A DNA stretch of 64,000 bases, taken from NCBI GenBank assembly GCA_035605975.1, contig DATNGG010000167.1, positions 1-64,000 of the forward strand. The letters are read 5' to 3'. The position numbers were made by a program, and so were the translations under genes. A model generated the notes under the pieces. It saw only the letters and a list, made by a program, of their open reading frames with translations, did not search any database and had not been told where the DNA came from. The stretch's first letter is position 1. The number at the start of each line of letters is the position of its first letter. Shown here one piece after another: positions 25,524-32,669 of this stretch. Origin of the DNA: CAIKMD01 sp035605975. Its GTDB lineage: Bacteria > Pseudomonadota > Alphaproteobacteria > ATCC43930 > CGMCC-115725.

Positions 25524-25649
25524 ATGCGATGGCATGCGCAGTGTGATTTCGGACGCCTCGTGAGCACGAGGCCGGATGTATCGCGCGCCGCTCCCGGCCG
25601 CCGCGCCTGCGCGATGCCTTTGCCGCGATTTGCCGGGGTGGCCGAGTGA
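25524..25649 (+). CDS. possible short upstream ORF (leader) of the kinase operon
   Basis: 41 codons from ATG 25524, preceded by AAAGGAGATGG, an excellent ribosome binding site. The stop TGA overlaps the GTG start of the kinase (GTGA). The peptide (MRWHAQCDFGRLVSTRP, ending PRFAGVAE) has no family resemblance, so it may serve only for translational coupling. Confidence 0.35.
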   Translation: MRWHAQCDFGRLVSTRPDVSRAAPGRRACAMPLPRFAGVAE

Positions 25650-28054
25650 CGCCGCCCGATGGGAATCGCGCCGCGCCGCGGCCGGCCCGGGCACCGCGCG
25701 TGCGCGGGCGCCTCTTCCGCAAATATGTCGTGCTGTTCGCCGCGGTGGTCTCGATCGTCCTTCTCGCCAACGGCTTGCTCGAGATCTGGTTCTCATACCA
25801 GGACCACGAGGCCTCGCTCATCCGCTTGCAGCAGGAGCAGGCGGAATCGGCCGCGGCCAAGCTCGGCGAATTCGTCACCGAGATCGAAAGCCAGGTCGGC
25901 TGGACGACGCAATTGTCGTGGTCGGCGAACAGCCTCGAGCAGCGCCGCTTCGACGCGCTGCGGCTGCTGCGGCAGGTTCCGGCGGTCACGGAGCTGGCTT
26001 TGCTCGATTCGGCCGGCAAGGAAAGGCTGCGCGTCTCGCGCATCGCCATGGACGTCGTCGGCAGCGAGCGCGACTTTTCGCAGACGCCCGAATTCACCGA
26101 GGCCGTTGCGCACAAAATCTATATCAGCCCGGTCCATTTCCTGCGCGAGTCCGAGCCCTATATCACCCTGGCGCTCGCCGGAACGCGGCGCGAGAACGGC
26201 GTCAGCGTCGCCGAGGTCAATCTCAAATTGATGTGGGACGTGGTCTCGCACATCAAGGTCGGCACGCACGGCGTCGCCTATGTCGTCGATCGGCAAGGCC
26301 GGCTGATCGCGCATCCCGATATCAGCCTCGTTCTGCGCAACACCGACATGTCGCGCCTCGCGCAATTTCGCGCGGCGCGCGACGCAACCGACAACAGCAG
26401 CGCTGACGCCGTCCAGATCGCGGATGACATCCACGGTCGCCGCGTGCTGACCGCCTACGCCGTCGCCGCCCCCATGGGTTGGCTCGTCTTCGTCGAGCTT
26501 CCGGTCGCCGAGGCCTATGGCCCGCTCTACACCGCGATCCTTCGCTCGATCCTTCTCCTGTCGGCGGCTCTCGTCCTTGCCGGCCTCGCCGGATTTTTCC
26601 TTGCCCGCCGGATGGTCGGGCCGATCCTCGCCTTGCGGGCCGGCGCCTTGCGCATCGGCAGCGGCGACTTCGCCCAGCGCATTGCGATCAAGACGGGCGA
26701 CGAGCTCGAAGTGCTCGCCGACCAGTTCAACGACATGGGCAGCCGGCTCCAGCAGTCCTATGCCGATCTCGAGAAAAAGGTCGAGCTGCGCACCCGCGAG
26801 CTGGCGCAGTCGGTCGAGGAGCTCCGTGCCTTGGGCGAGGTCAGCCAAGCCGTCAACTCGACGCTCGATGTGTCCTCGGTCCTCGCGACCATCGTTGCGA
26901 AAGCCGTCCAGCTTTCCGAGACGGATGCCGGCGCGATTTATGTCTTCGACGAGCCTCGCCAGGAATTCGCGCTGCGCGCGACGCATGGCATGTCCGACGA
27001 TCTCATCGACGCCATCACCCGCCATCAGGCGGAGCTCGGCGACACCACCATCGGCGAAGCCGCCCAAACCGGCAAGCCGACCCAGATTCCCGATCTCCTC
27101 GAAACGCCGCATCTCCCGCTCCAACAGCTCGTCCTCCAGGCGGGCTTCCGGGCGCTGTTGGTGGTGCCTCTCCTTCGCGGCAATCGTATCATCGGCGCGC
27201 TTGTCGTCCGGCGCCGCGCACCCGGCTCCTTTCCCTCGGCCATTGTCGAGTTGCTCGAGACCTTTGCGGCGCAATCGGCGCTCGCCATCCACAATGCCAG
27301 CCTCTTCACCGAGATCGACGAGAAGAGCCGCGAGCTCGAAGTCGCGAGCCAGCACAAATCGCAGTTCCTCGCTAATGTCAGCCATGAGCTGCGCACGCCG
27401 CTCAACGCCATCCTTGGCTATACCGAACTGGTGCTCGACGACATCTATGGCCAGGTGCCGAATAAGATCCGCGAGGTACTGAAACGCGTGCAGACGAACG
27501 GCCAGCATCTGCTGGGGCTGATCAACGACGTGCTCGATCTCTCGAAGATCGAAGCGGGGCAGATGGCGCTCTCGGTTACGGCATATTCGCTCGACGACAT
27601 TCTTCACGGCGTCGTCGCGTCGCTCGAGCCGCTCGCCGCCGAAAAGCGGCTGAAGCTCGCGCTCGATCTCGCGCCTGGCCTGCCGATCGGCCATGGCGAT
27701 GCCCGGCGCATCGCGCAGGTCCTGCTCAATCTCGTCGGCAACGCCATCAAATTCACCGATCGCGGCGAGGTTGGGGTGGCGGCCATGGCCGAAAATGGGC
27801 GCTTCCGCATCGCGGTGCGCGACACCGGTCCGGGGATCCCGCCCGCCGAGCAGAAAAGGGTGTTCGACGAATTTCACCAGGTCGACAATTCCACCACCAA
27901 AGCCAAAGGCGGAACGGGTCTTGGCCTCGCCATCGCCAAGCAGATCATCGACCTGCATGGCGGCAAAATCTGGCTCGACTCGAAGCCCGGCCAAGGCTCG
28001 ACCTTCACGATCAGCCTTCCGGTCGTGGTGGAACGGCAGATGGAGCGCGTATGA
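25646..28054 (+). CDS. sensor histidine kinase (dCache-HAMP-GAF-HisKA-HATPase)
   Basis: 802 residues. A transmembrane helix near 28-50 (VVLFAAVVSIVLLANGLL) is followed by a periplasmic sensor of double-Cache type (55-290), a second helix (297-320), HAMP (320-372), a coiled coil, GAF (about 385-545), the dimerisation domain with FLANVSHELRTPLNA (His 580) and an ATPase domain with N box LLNLVGNAIKFT, DTGPGIP and GGTGLGLAIA. It should sense an external ligand and autophosphorylate. GTG start. ATGA overlap with the receiver downstream indicates that this is its partner. Confidence 0.93.
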   Translation: MTPPDGNRAAPRPARAPRVRGRLFRKYVVLFAAVVSIVLLANGLLEIWFSYQDHEASLIRLQQEQAESAAAKLGEFVTEIESQVGWTTQLSWSANSLEQRRFDALRLLRQVPAVTELALLDSAGKERLRVSRIAMDVVGSERDFSQTPEFTEAVAHKIYISPVHFLRESEPYITLALAGTRRENGVSVAEVNLKLMWDVVSHIKVGTHGVAYVVDRQGRLIAHPDISLVLRNTDMSRLAQFRAARDATDNSSADAVQIADDIHGRRVLTAYAVAAPMGWLVFVELPVAEAYGPLYTAILRSILLLSAALVLAGLAGFFLARRMVGPILALRAGALRIGSGDFAQRIAIKTGDELEVLADQFNDMGSRLQQSYADLEKKVELRTRELAQSVEELRALGEVSQAVNSTLDVSSVLATIVAKAVQLSETDAGAIYVFDEPRQEFALRATHGMSDDLIDAITRHQAELGDTTIGEAAQTGKPTQIPDLLETPHLPLQQLVLQAGFRALLVVPLLRGNRIIGALVVRRRAPGSFPSAIVELLETFAAQSALAIHNASLFTEIDEKSRELEVASQHKSQFLANVSHELRTPLNAILGYTELVLDDIYGQVPNKIREVLKRVQTNGQHLLGLINDVLDLSKIEAGQMALSVTAYSLDDILHGVVASLEPLAAEKRLKLALDLAPGLPIGHGDARRIAQVLLNLVGNAIKFTDRGEVGVAAMAENGRFRIAVRDTGPGIPPAEQKRVFDEFHQVDNSTTKAKGGTGLGLAIAKQIIDLHGGKIWLDSKPGQGSTFTISLPVVVERQMERV

Positions 28055-28413
28055 CAAAGCGCGTACTCGTGGTCGAGGACCACGAAGACAACCGGCAAAT
28101 CCTGCGCGACCTTTTGGGCAGCGCCGGATTCGAGATCATCGAGGCCGAAAACGGCGAAGAGGCGGTGACGCTCGCCGAGACCGGCCGGCCCGACGTCATT
28201 CTGATGGATATTCAACTGCCGGTTCTCGATGGCTATGAGGCGACGCGGCGCATCAAGGCCAATCCCCGCTCGCGCTCGATCCCAGTGATCGTCGTGACCT
28301 CCTATGCGCTGAGCGGCGACGAGGAGAAGGCCCGGCTCGCGGGATGCGATGATTACGTCTCGAAGCCCTTCAGCCCGCGCGACTTGCTGGCCAAGATCAG
28401 GCGTTATGTGTGA
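28051..28413 (+). CDS. single-domain response regulator, DivK/CheY-like
   Basis: 120 residues. A bare receiver: acidic pair E9-D10, phospho-acceptor Asp 53 in LMDIQLPVLDG, Thr/Ser switch in VIVVTSYAL and Lys in SKPFSPRDL. Length and the IQLPVLDGYEATR sequence are DivK-like. With no output domain it probably relays phosphate or modulates the kinase. Start overlaps the kinase stop (ATGA), and the next gene begins 18 bp later. Confidence 0.92.
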   Translation: MTKRVLVVEDHEDNRQILRDLLGSAGFEIIEAENGEEAVTLAETGRPDVILMDIQLPVLDGYEATRRIKANPRSRSIPVIVVTSYALSGDEEKARLAGCDDYVSKPFSPRDLLAKIRRYV

Positions 28414-28431
28414 GGGAGCGACCGGAACGCG

Positions 28432-29544
28432 ATGCAGGATCCGCCGCGCATATTGATCGTCGACGACAACGAGGCCAACCGCGACATCGTCAAGACGCGT
28501 CTCGCGGTGAACGGCTACGAATTTCTCGAGGCCGCGGATGGCGAGCAGGCGCTCGATGCGGCACGGCGCTTTGCGCCGGACCTGATCCTGCTCGATGTGA
28601 TGATGCCGAAGATCGACGGCATCGAGGTCTGCCGCCGGCTGAGGGCCGAGGCGGGTGCGCCGTTCGTTCCGATCATCCTGGTGACGGCGCGCACCGACAG
28701 CCGCGACGTGGTGGCGGGGCTCGAAGCCGGGGCGGATGAGTATCTAACCAAGCCTGTGGACCAGATCGCGCTGGTGGCCCGCGTCAAATCGATGCTGCGC
28801 CTCAAAGAGCTGCATGACCGCGTCACCGCTCATGCGCGCGACCTCGCGGACTGGAACCGGGCCTTGGAGCAGCGTGTCGCCGATCAGGTCGGCGAGATCG
28901 AACGCATCGGCCAGCTGAAGCGGTTTCTCTCGCCGCAGATCGCGGAGATGATCGTCTCGACTGGCAATGAGAAAATCCTCGAAAGCCATCGCCGCGAGAT
29001 CACCGTCGTCGTCTGCGACCTGCGCGGCTTCACCGCCTTCTCCGACACGGCCGAGCCCGAAGACGTCATGACGCTGCTGCGCGAATACCAGGCAACGCTC
29101 GGCCGGCTCATCGATAAATACGAGGGAACCCTCGAGCGGTTCACGGGCGACGGGCTCCTCGTCTGGTTCAACGATCCCGTCCCCTGCCTCGATCCTTGCA
29201 GCCGCGCCGCGCGCATGGCGATCGACATGCGGGATTCGGTCTCGCGCATGACGGCGAAATGGCGCGACCTCGACCACAATCTCGGATTTGCGATCGGGAT
29301 CGCCCATGGCTACGCGACGCTTGGCCGGATCGGCTTCGAGCGGCGCTTCGACTATGCCGCCGTCGGGGTGGTCGTCAACCTCGCGGCGCGGCTTTGCGCC
29401 GAGGCGAGCGACACGCAAATCTTCATCGACAGCAAGGTCTTTGCCGCGATTTCGGCGCAGGCAACGGCGGAGCCGGTCGGCGAGCTGGCGCTGAAAGGTT
29501 TCAACCGCCCGGTGAAGGCTTATAATCTTCTGGCGGCGCGATGA
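28432..29544 (+). CDS. response regulator fused to class III adenylate/guanylate cyclase
   Basis: 370 residues. Receiver 1-125 (DD at 11-12, Asp 55 in LLDVMMPKIDG, Lys in TKPVD) and, after a coiled coil, a class III cyclase (180-365). Both metal-binding aspartates are present: Asp 196 in VVCDLRGFTAF and Asp 240 in FTGDGLLVWF; the transition-state Asn and Arg occur in VVNLAARL. It should make cAMP or cGMP when the receiver is phosphorylated. The stop overlaps the next start (ATGA). The usual Asp in the G-D-x-VN motif reads Val here (VGVVVN), so substrate choice is unsure. Confidence 0.92.
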   Translation: MQDPPRILIVDDNEANRDIVKTRLAVNGYEFLEAADGEQALDAARRFAPDLILLDVMMPKIDGIEVCRRLRAEAGAPFVPIILVTARTDSRDVVAGLEAGADEYLTKPVDQIALVARVKSMLRLKELHDRVTAHARDLADWNRALEQRVADQVGEIERIGQLKRFLSPQIAEMIVSTGNEKILESHRREITVVVCDLRGFTAFSDTAEPEDVMTLLREYQATLGRLIDKYEGTLERFTGDGLLVWFNDPVPCLDPCSRAARMAIDMRDSVSRMTAKWRDLDHNLGFAIGIAHGYATLGRIGFERRFDYAAVGVVVNLAARLCAEASDTQIFIDSKVFAAISAQATAEPVGELALKGFNRPVKAYNLLAAR

Positions 29545-30260
29545 TGTCGGAAGAAAGGCGGCGCGCTGTGGCAGCCGATGCGATCTCGCAGGATTTAGTC
29601 CGGCATTTGGGCAAATGCCTGTTGTTCCGCGCGCTCGACGATGCGGCGCGCGAAGAGCTTGCCTCGCGCGTGCACCACCGCCAGTTCAAATCGGGCGAGC
29701 CGATCTTCCATGTCGGCGCTCCCGGCCAAAGCATGATGGTGATCCTCAAAGGCACAGTCAGAGTGTCGCTCCCCGGCCCCACCGGCAAGACCGTCATCCT
29801 CGCCGATCTCACCACCGGCGACATTCTCGGCGAGGTCGCTCTGCTCGATGGCGGGGGCCGCTCCGCCGATGCGACGGCGCTGACCAATTGCACGGTGGCA
29901 ACGCTCGAGCGGCGCGAGGTTCTGCCGCTGATCGAGAAGCGGCCGGAAGTCTGCCTGAAGCTGCTCGAGCTGATGTGCGCGAGGCTGCGAAAATCGGACG
30001 AGCGCATGGCGGAGATCGCGTTCTTCGAGCTGCCGGCGCGGTTGGCGAAAGTCCTGCTCGAGCGGATCGGCCAAGCCGGCGGCAGCGCACCGAAATTGTC
30101 GCTATCGCAGAGCGAGCTCGCGAGCATGATCAATGCGAGCCGAGAGAACGTCAATCGCTGTCTCAAGGATTGGCAGCGCCGCGGCCTGGTGAGCCTCGAC
30201 GAGCGCTGGATCAGCATCCTGCAGCGCGACGCCCTCGGCGATATCGCAAGCCGCCTTTGA
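29541..30260 (+). CDS. CRP/FNR-family transcriptional regulator
   Basis: 239 residues. Cyclic-nucleotide-binding beta roll (about 30-150) with phosphate-binding cassette GEVALLDGGGRSADATA, keeping the Glu and the Arg-Ser pair used by CRP to hold cAMP. A dimer helix (LLELMCARLRKSDERM) and a C-terminal winged helix follow (LSLSQSELASMINASRENVNRCLKDW). No FNR-type cysteines are seen. The gene overlaps the cyclase stop by four bases, so it is a natural receptor for that enzyme's product. Confidence 0.93.
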   Translation: MMSEERRRAVAADAISQDLVRHLGKCLLFRALDDAAREELASRVHHRQFKSGEPIFHVGAPGQSMMVILKGTVRVSLPGPTGKTVILADLTTGDILGEVALLDGGGRSADATALTNCTVATLERREVLPLIEKRPEVCLKLLELMCARLRKSDERMAEIAFFELPARLAKVLLERIGQAGGSAPKLSLSQSELASMINASRENVNRCLKDWQRRGLVSLDERWISILQRDALGDIASRL

Positions 30261-30276
30261 CTGCTTCGGCTGCCGC

Positions 30277-30288
30277 GCCCCGCGGGGC
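30277..30288 (+). terminator. GC-rich hairpin after the CRP gene (weak)
   Basis: GCCCC/GGGGC self-complementary stretch 17 bases after the stop. There is no T-run, so at best it is a weak or factor-dependent terminator. Confidence 0.25.
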
Positions 30289-30326
30289 TGGCCCCGTCAC
30301 GCTAAACGAAAATGTTGCCGCGCACG

Positions 30327-30372
30327 ATCATTCATAATGATTATTGTCTCGTTTTTCGCGTCACGGTATAGT
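30327..30372 (+). promoter_or_regulatory. candidate promoter and operator of the peptide-modification operon
   Basis: TTGTCT (30344-30349) and TATAGT (30367-30372) are spaced by 17 bases, a good sigma-70-type promoter. Just upstream is a palindrome at 30327-30341: ATCATT and AATGAT around CAT. AT-rich ATCATT/AATGAT half-sites occur in Fur-family operators, but in a different order, so metal control is a guess. No other intergenic space of this size exists in the operon. Confidence 0.4.
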
Positions 30373-30491
30373 CAAACGAAATCAAAGTACGGATTGCGGA
30401 CGCAGACAAAATCTTCGCCGTAAAGCCGTGGGTGGCACAAGCGTCAGATCAAGTGGCATGAACGTGTTGCCAGCGAGGGCTGGTTCTGCGA

Positions 30492-31406
30492 ATGCGTTTG
30501 CAACGGCTTTGTTCGCCTTTGCGGCTTGCCATCCCTGCCTCGGCGCGGATGCGGTGGTTGGCGCGCGCGCGCAGCGACAAACACCGCGCCACTCCTGAGA
30601 TCACGATCCGCTTCGACTTCCAAGGAACCAGCGAGCAGAGCTTATCGGCGGGCGAGCGCGCATCCTTCTGCGCCGCATTTCGCCGCGAACTGACAAGTCT
30701 CCGAACGTGGCTGGCTAACTGGCAAGACCCGCCGGACGAGTTGTCCGTTCCCACACTGCAGGTGCTGGTCTCGGATGGCTACAAAATTTCGCGGGCGCTG
30801 GTGCCGGCCTGGGAGCGCCGCAGCGGCGTGCTGGAATTCCCGACCTCGCGGGTGGTGAGCGGCAAGGCGGCGATCCTCCATGAGCTGACACATGTCTACC
30901 TGCCGAACGGCAACCGGTTTCTTGCGGAAGGTCTCGCGACTTACCTTCAAGCGCGTCTCGGGGGCAATCCCGCCTTTCCCGATTTCGGCCGGCCGTTGCA
31001 CGGCTTGGCGCGCGACGGTCTGCTCGAAATCGCTTCGGGGAAAGCGGAGACTTTCGCGAGCGTCGGGCTCGGCGAGCTCGATGCAACGCCGACGCCCAAT
31101 CCCTTGACGCTCGCCGCGGCGGGGCGGCGCTATCGACGGCAAGCCGATATCCAGGCGGCCATCTATGCGATCGTCGGCTCCTTCGTCGAATTCCTCATCG
31201 CAGCGCAAGGGCTCGAGCGGTTTCAGCGACTCTATCGCGCAACGCCGCTGACGCCGGGACGGCTCGAAGCCGGCGCGACCGAACGATGGTCCGAAATTTA
31301 CGGCCGCAGCCTCGCCGATCTCGAAGCCGACTGGAAATCGCTGATCGTCGGCGAGCATCGGCACGGCGGACCGAACGCACAAGCGCGGGCCCGTCGGCTC
31401 GCGTAG
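30492..31406 (+). CDS. HELTH zinc metallopeptidase (peptidase MA-like)
   Basis: 304 residues as an uninterrupted frame. AAILHELTHVYLPNGNRF carries the zinc ligands His 130 and His 134 with catalytic Glu 131; Glu 146 in FLAEGLATY is the likely third ligand, as in peptidase-MA/DUF1570-like gluzincins. The remainder (AAIYAIVGSFVEFLIAAQG; WSEIYGRSLADLEADW) also fits. The N-terminal 40 residues are Arg-rich and poor; a hydrophobic, signal-like start (MNVLPARAG, then FATALFAFAACHPCLGADA) lies in another frame from 30458, suggesting a frameshift near 30560-30590. It ends 23 bp before the Cys-Gly precursor and could be its protease. Confidence 0.7.
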   Translation: MRLQRLCSPLRLAIPASARMRWLARARSDKHRATPEITIRFDFQGTSEQSLSAGERASFCAAFRRELTSLRTWLANWQDPPDELSVPTLQVLVSDGYKISRALVPAWERRSGVLEFPTSRVVSGKAAILHELTHVYLPNGNRFLAEGLATYLQARLGGNPAFPDFGRPLHGLARDGLLEIASGKAETFASVGLGELDATPTPNPLTLAAAGRRYRRQADIQAAIYAIVGSFVEFLIAAQGLERFQRLYRATPLTPGRLEAGATERWSEIYGRSLADLEADWKSLIVGEHRHGGPNAQARARRLA

Positions 31407-31429
31407 AAACCCGAACGAGGAGGACGACA

Positions 31430-31747
31430 ATGCCGGAAATCAACCCGAAGCTCAGCCGCGCGGCGGTGAAACGCTCGGCTCGCAAGACAGCGGCGGGCAA
31501 GGGCCGCGTGCCGCTTCCCGGCGTCAAGACCGACGCCAAGCACGTCGACGCTTCCGACAAATGCGCTTATGCGGAAAACCGCGAACTGGCGCGGCTGATC
31601 GAGAAGGCGATGCGCACCGTCAAGAAGCACGACAAGAACGGTCAGCACTTCGTCCTCGGCTGGCGGCTCTATCCCAATCGCGATCATCCGCGGTGGAAGA
31701 ACAAGGATGTTCATTCCTGCGGATGCGGCTGCGGCTGCGGCTCCTAG
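31430..31747 (+). CDS. candidate RiPP precursor with C-terminal Cys-Gly repeat
   Basis: 105 residues. A basic leader-like N-terminus (PKLSRAAVKRSARKTAAGKG), a helical middle (CAYAENRELARLIEKAMR), GWRLYPNRDHPRWKNKD, and an end of HS followed by four CG dipeptides and Ser. Cysteines are at 45, 97, 99, 101 and 103. GAGGAGGA lies just before ATG 31430. Short proteins whose Cys-rich C-terminus stands next to a DUF692/MNIO gene are the usual substrates of these enzymes. That this is the substrate is inferred from position; a small metal-binding protein is the alternative. Confidence 0.75.
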   Translation: MPEINPKLSRAAVKRSARKTAAGKGRVPLPGVKTDAKHVDASDKCAYAENRELARLIEKAMRTVKKHDKNGQHFVLGWRLYPNRDHPRWKNKDVHSCGCGCGCGS

Positions 31748-31814
31748 ACCGCGCCGCGCCGTGAACTGAGTACGAGAGAAAAGAGCGAAGCACCGTTCGA
31801 AGGGGAGGTCCCAG

Positions 31815-32669
31815 ATGCCAGCATCGCCGACGCAGGGCATTGGCGTGTTGTCGAGTATTTCCTTCAGCGGAACGAGGCTGGCAGATGCCTTCCTCAAAGG
31901 GCTCGGCCGCGAGGTCTATCTCAATGTGAAAGACAATCGCGGCTACGACGCGAAATCGCTGAACGAGGCTCTGCAAGCGCTGAACAACGACATCAAGATC
32001 GGCTTGATCGTGACGGCCGGCGGCCTGGTGGTGGCGCAGGAAGCGGGGAAGGATACGGGCGCGACCCTGCCCTTCATCTCGCTGGTTGGCGGCACGCCCG
32101 GCCCCTTCCCAAGCCGCGGCCAGGGATATTTTCGCGGCGGCGTGAGCCTCGAATCCTTTGCCGAAAATCCGCACCGGCTCGCTCACCTCGCCGGTCTCGG
32201 CATTCCCGAAAGCAAAACCTGCCTCCTCTCCAATCCCAATTCCTCGATGGCCGCCGCCGAAACCGCAGCATGGACGGCAGGCAAGCGCGGCCCGGTGATC
32301 AAGGCGGGAAGCGTCAGCAAGGGCAGCGCCAACAGTGCCGCGACCTATCGGCCGGCTTTTGCCGAGATCGAGAAAGCCGGAATGATGGCCGTCGTCGTCA
32401 GCGCCGATCCCTTCTTCCAGGAAACCATGGAAGAGCTGATCGACGCGGCTAATCGCTGGATCGCGCAGGGCAAGGGCCGGCGGATCAGCTATCCCTTGCA
32501 CGAATATGAAAATCCCGCCGGGAAGTGCAAGCCCGCGCCCGGTTACACACTGCACGGCCCGGTTCTCGAAGAGGCCTATGAGGCGTTGGGCCGGATGGCG
32601 GCCGATTTCCTCGCCGATCAGCCCATTCGGCTGCAAACCCTCGGGCTCAGCGCGCCGCGCGATCGATGA
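31815..32669 (+). CDS. periplasmic-binding-fold protein without signal peptide
   Basis: 284 residues. The fold reads like the ABC_sub_bind/TrpX family: GIGVLSSISFSGTRLADAFLKGLGR, then ALNNDIKIGLIVTAGGLVVA, TLPFISLVGGTPGP, HLAGLGIPESKTCLLSNPNS, FAEIEKAGMMAVVVSADPFF. Unlike family members it has no signal peptide or lipobox, so it likely stays in the cytoplasm. Spaced 67 bp after the precursor gene, and its stop overlaps the MNIO start (ATGA). A role in holding the peptide or a cofactor is a guess. Confidence 0.7.
   Translation: MPASPTQGIGVLSSISFSGTRLADAFLKGLGREVYLNVKDNRGYDAKSLNEALQALNNDIKIGLIVTAGGLVVAQEAGKDTGATLPFISLVGGTPGPFPSRGQGYFRGGVSLESFAENPHRLAHLAGLGIPESKTCLLSNPNSSMAAAETAAWTAGKRGPVIKAGSVSKGSANSAATYRPAFAEIEKAGMMAVVVSADPFFQETMEELIDAANRWIAQGKGRRISYPLHEYENPAGKCKPAPGYTLHGPVLEEAYEALGRMAADFLADQPIRLQTLGLSAPRDR

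Noticed and set aside
25793..28057. 754-codon minus-strand frame
   Set aside because: Mirror of the histidine kinase codons; composition (Asp/Arg/Gly/Ala-rich without motifs) is that of a shadow frame.
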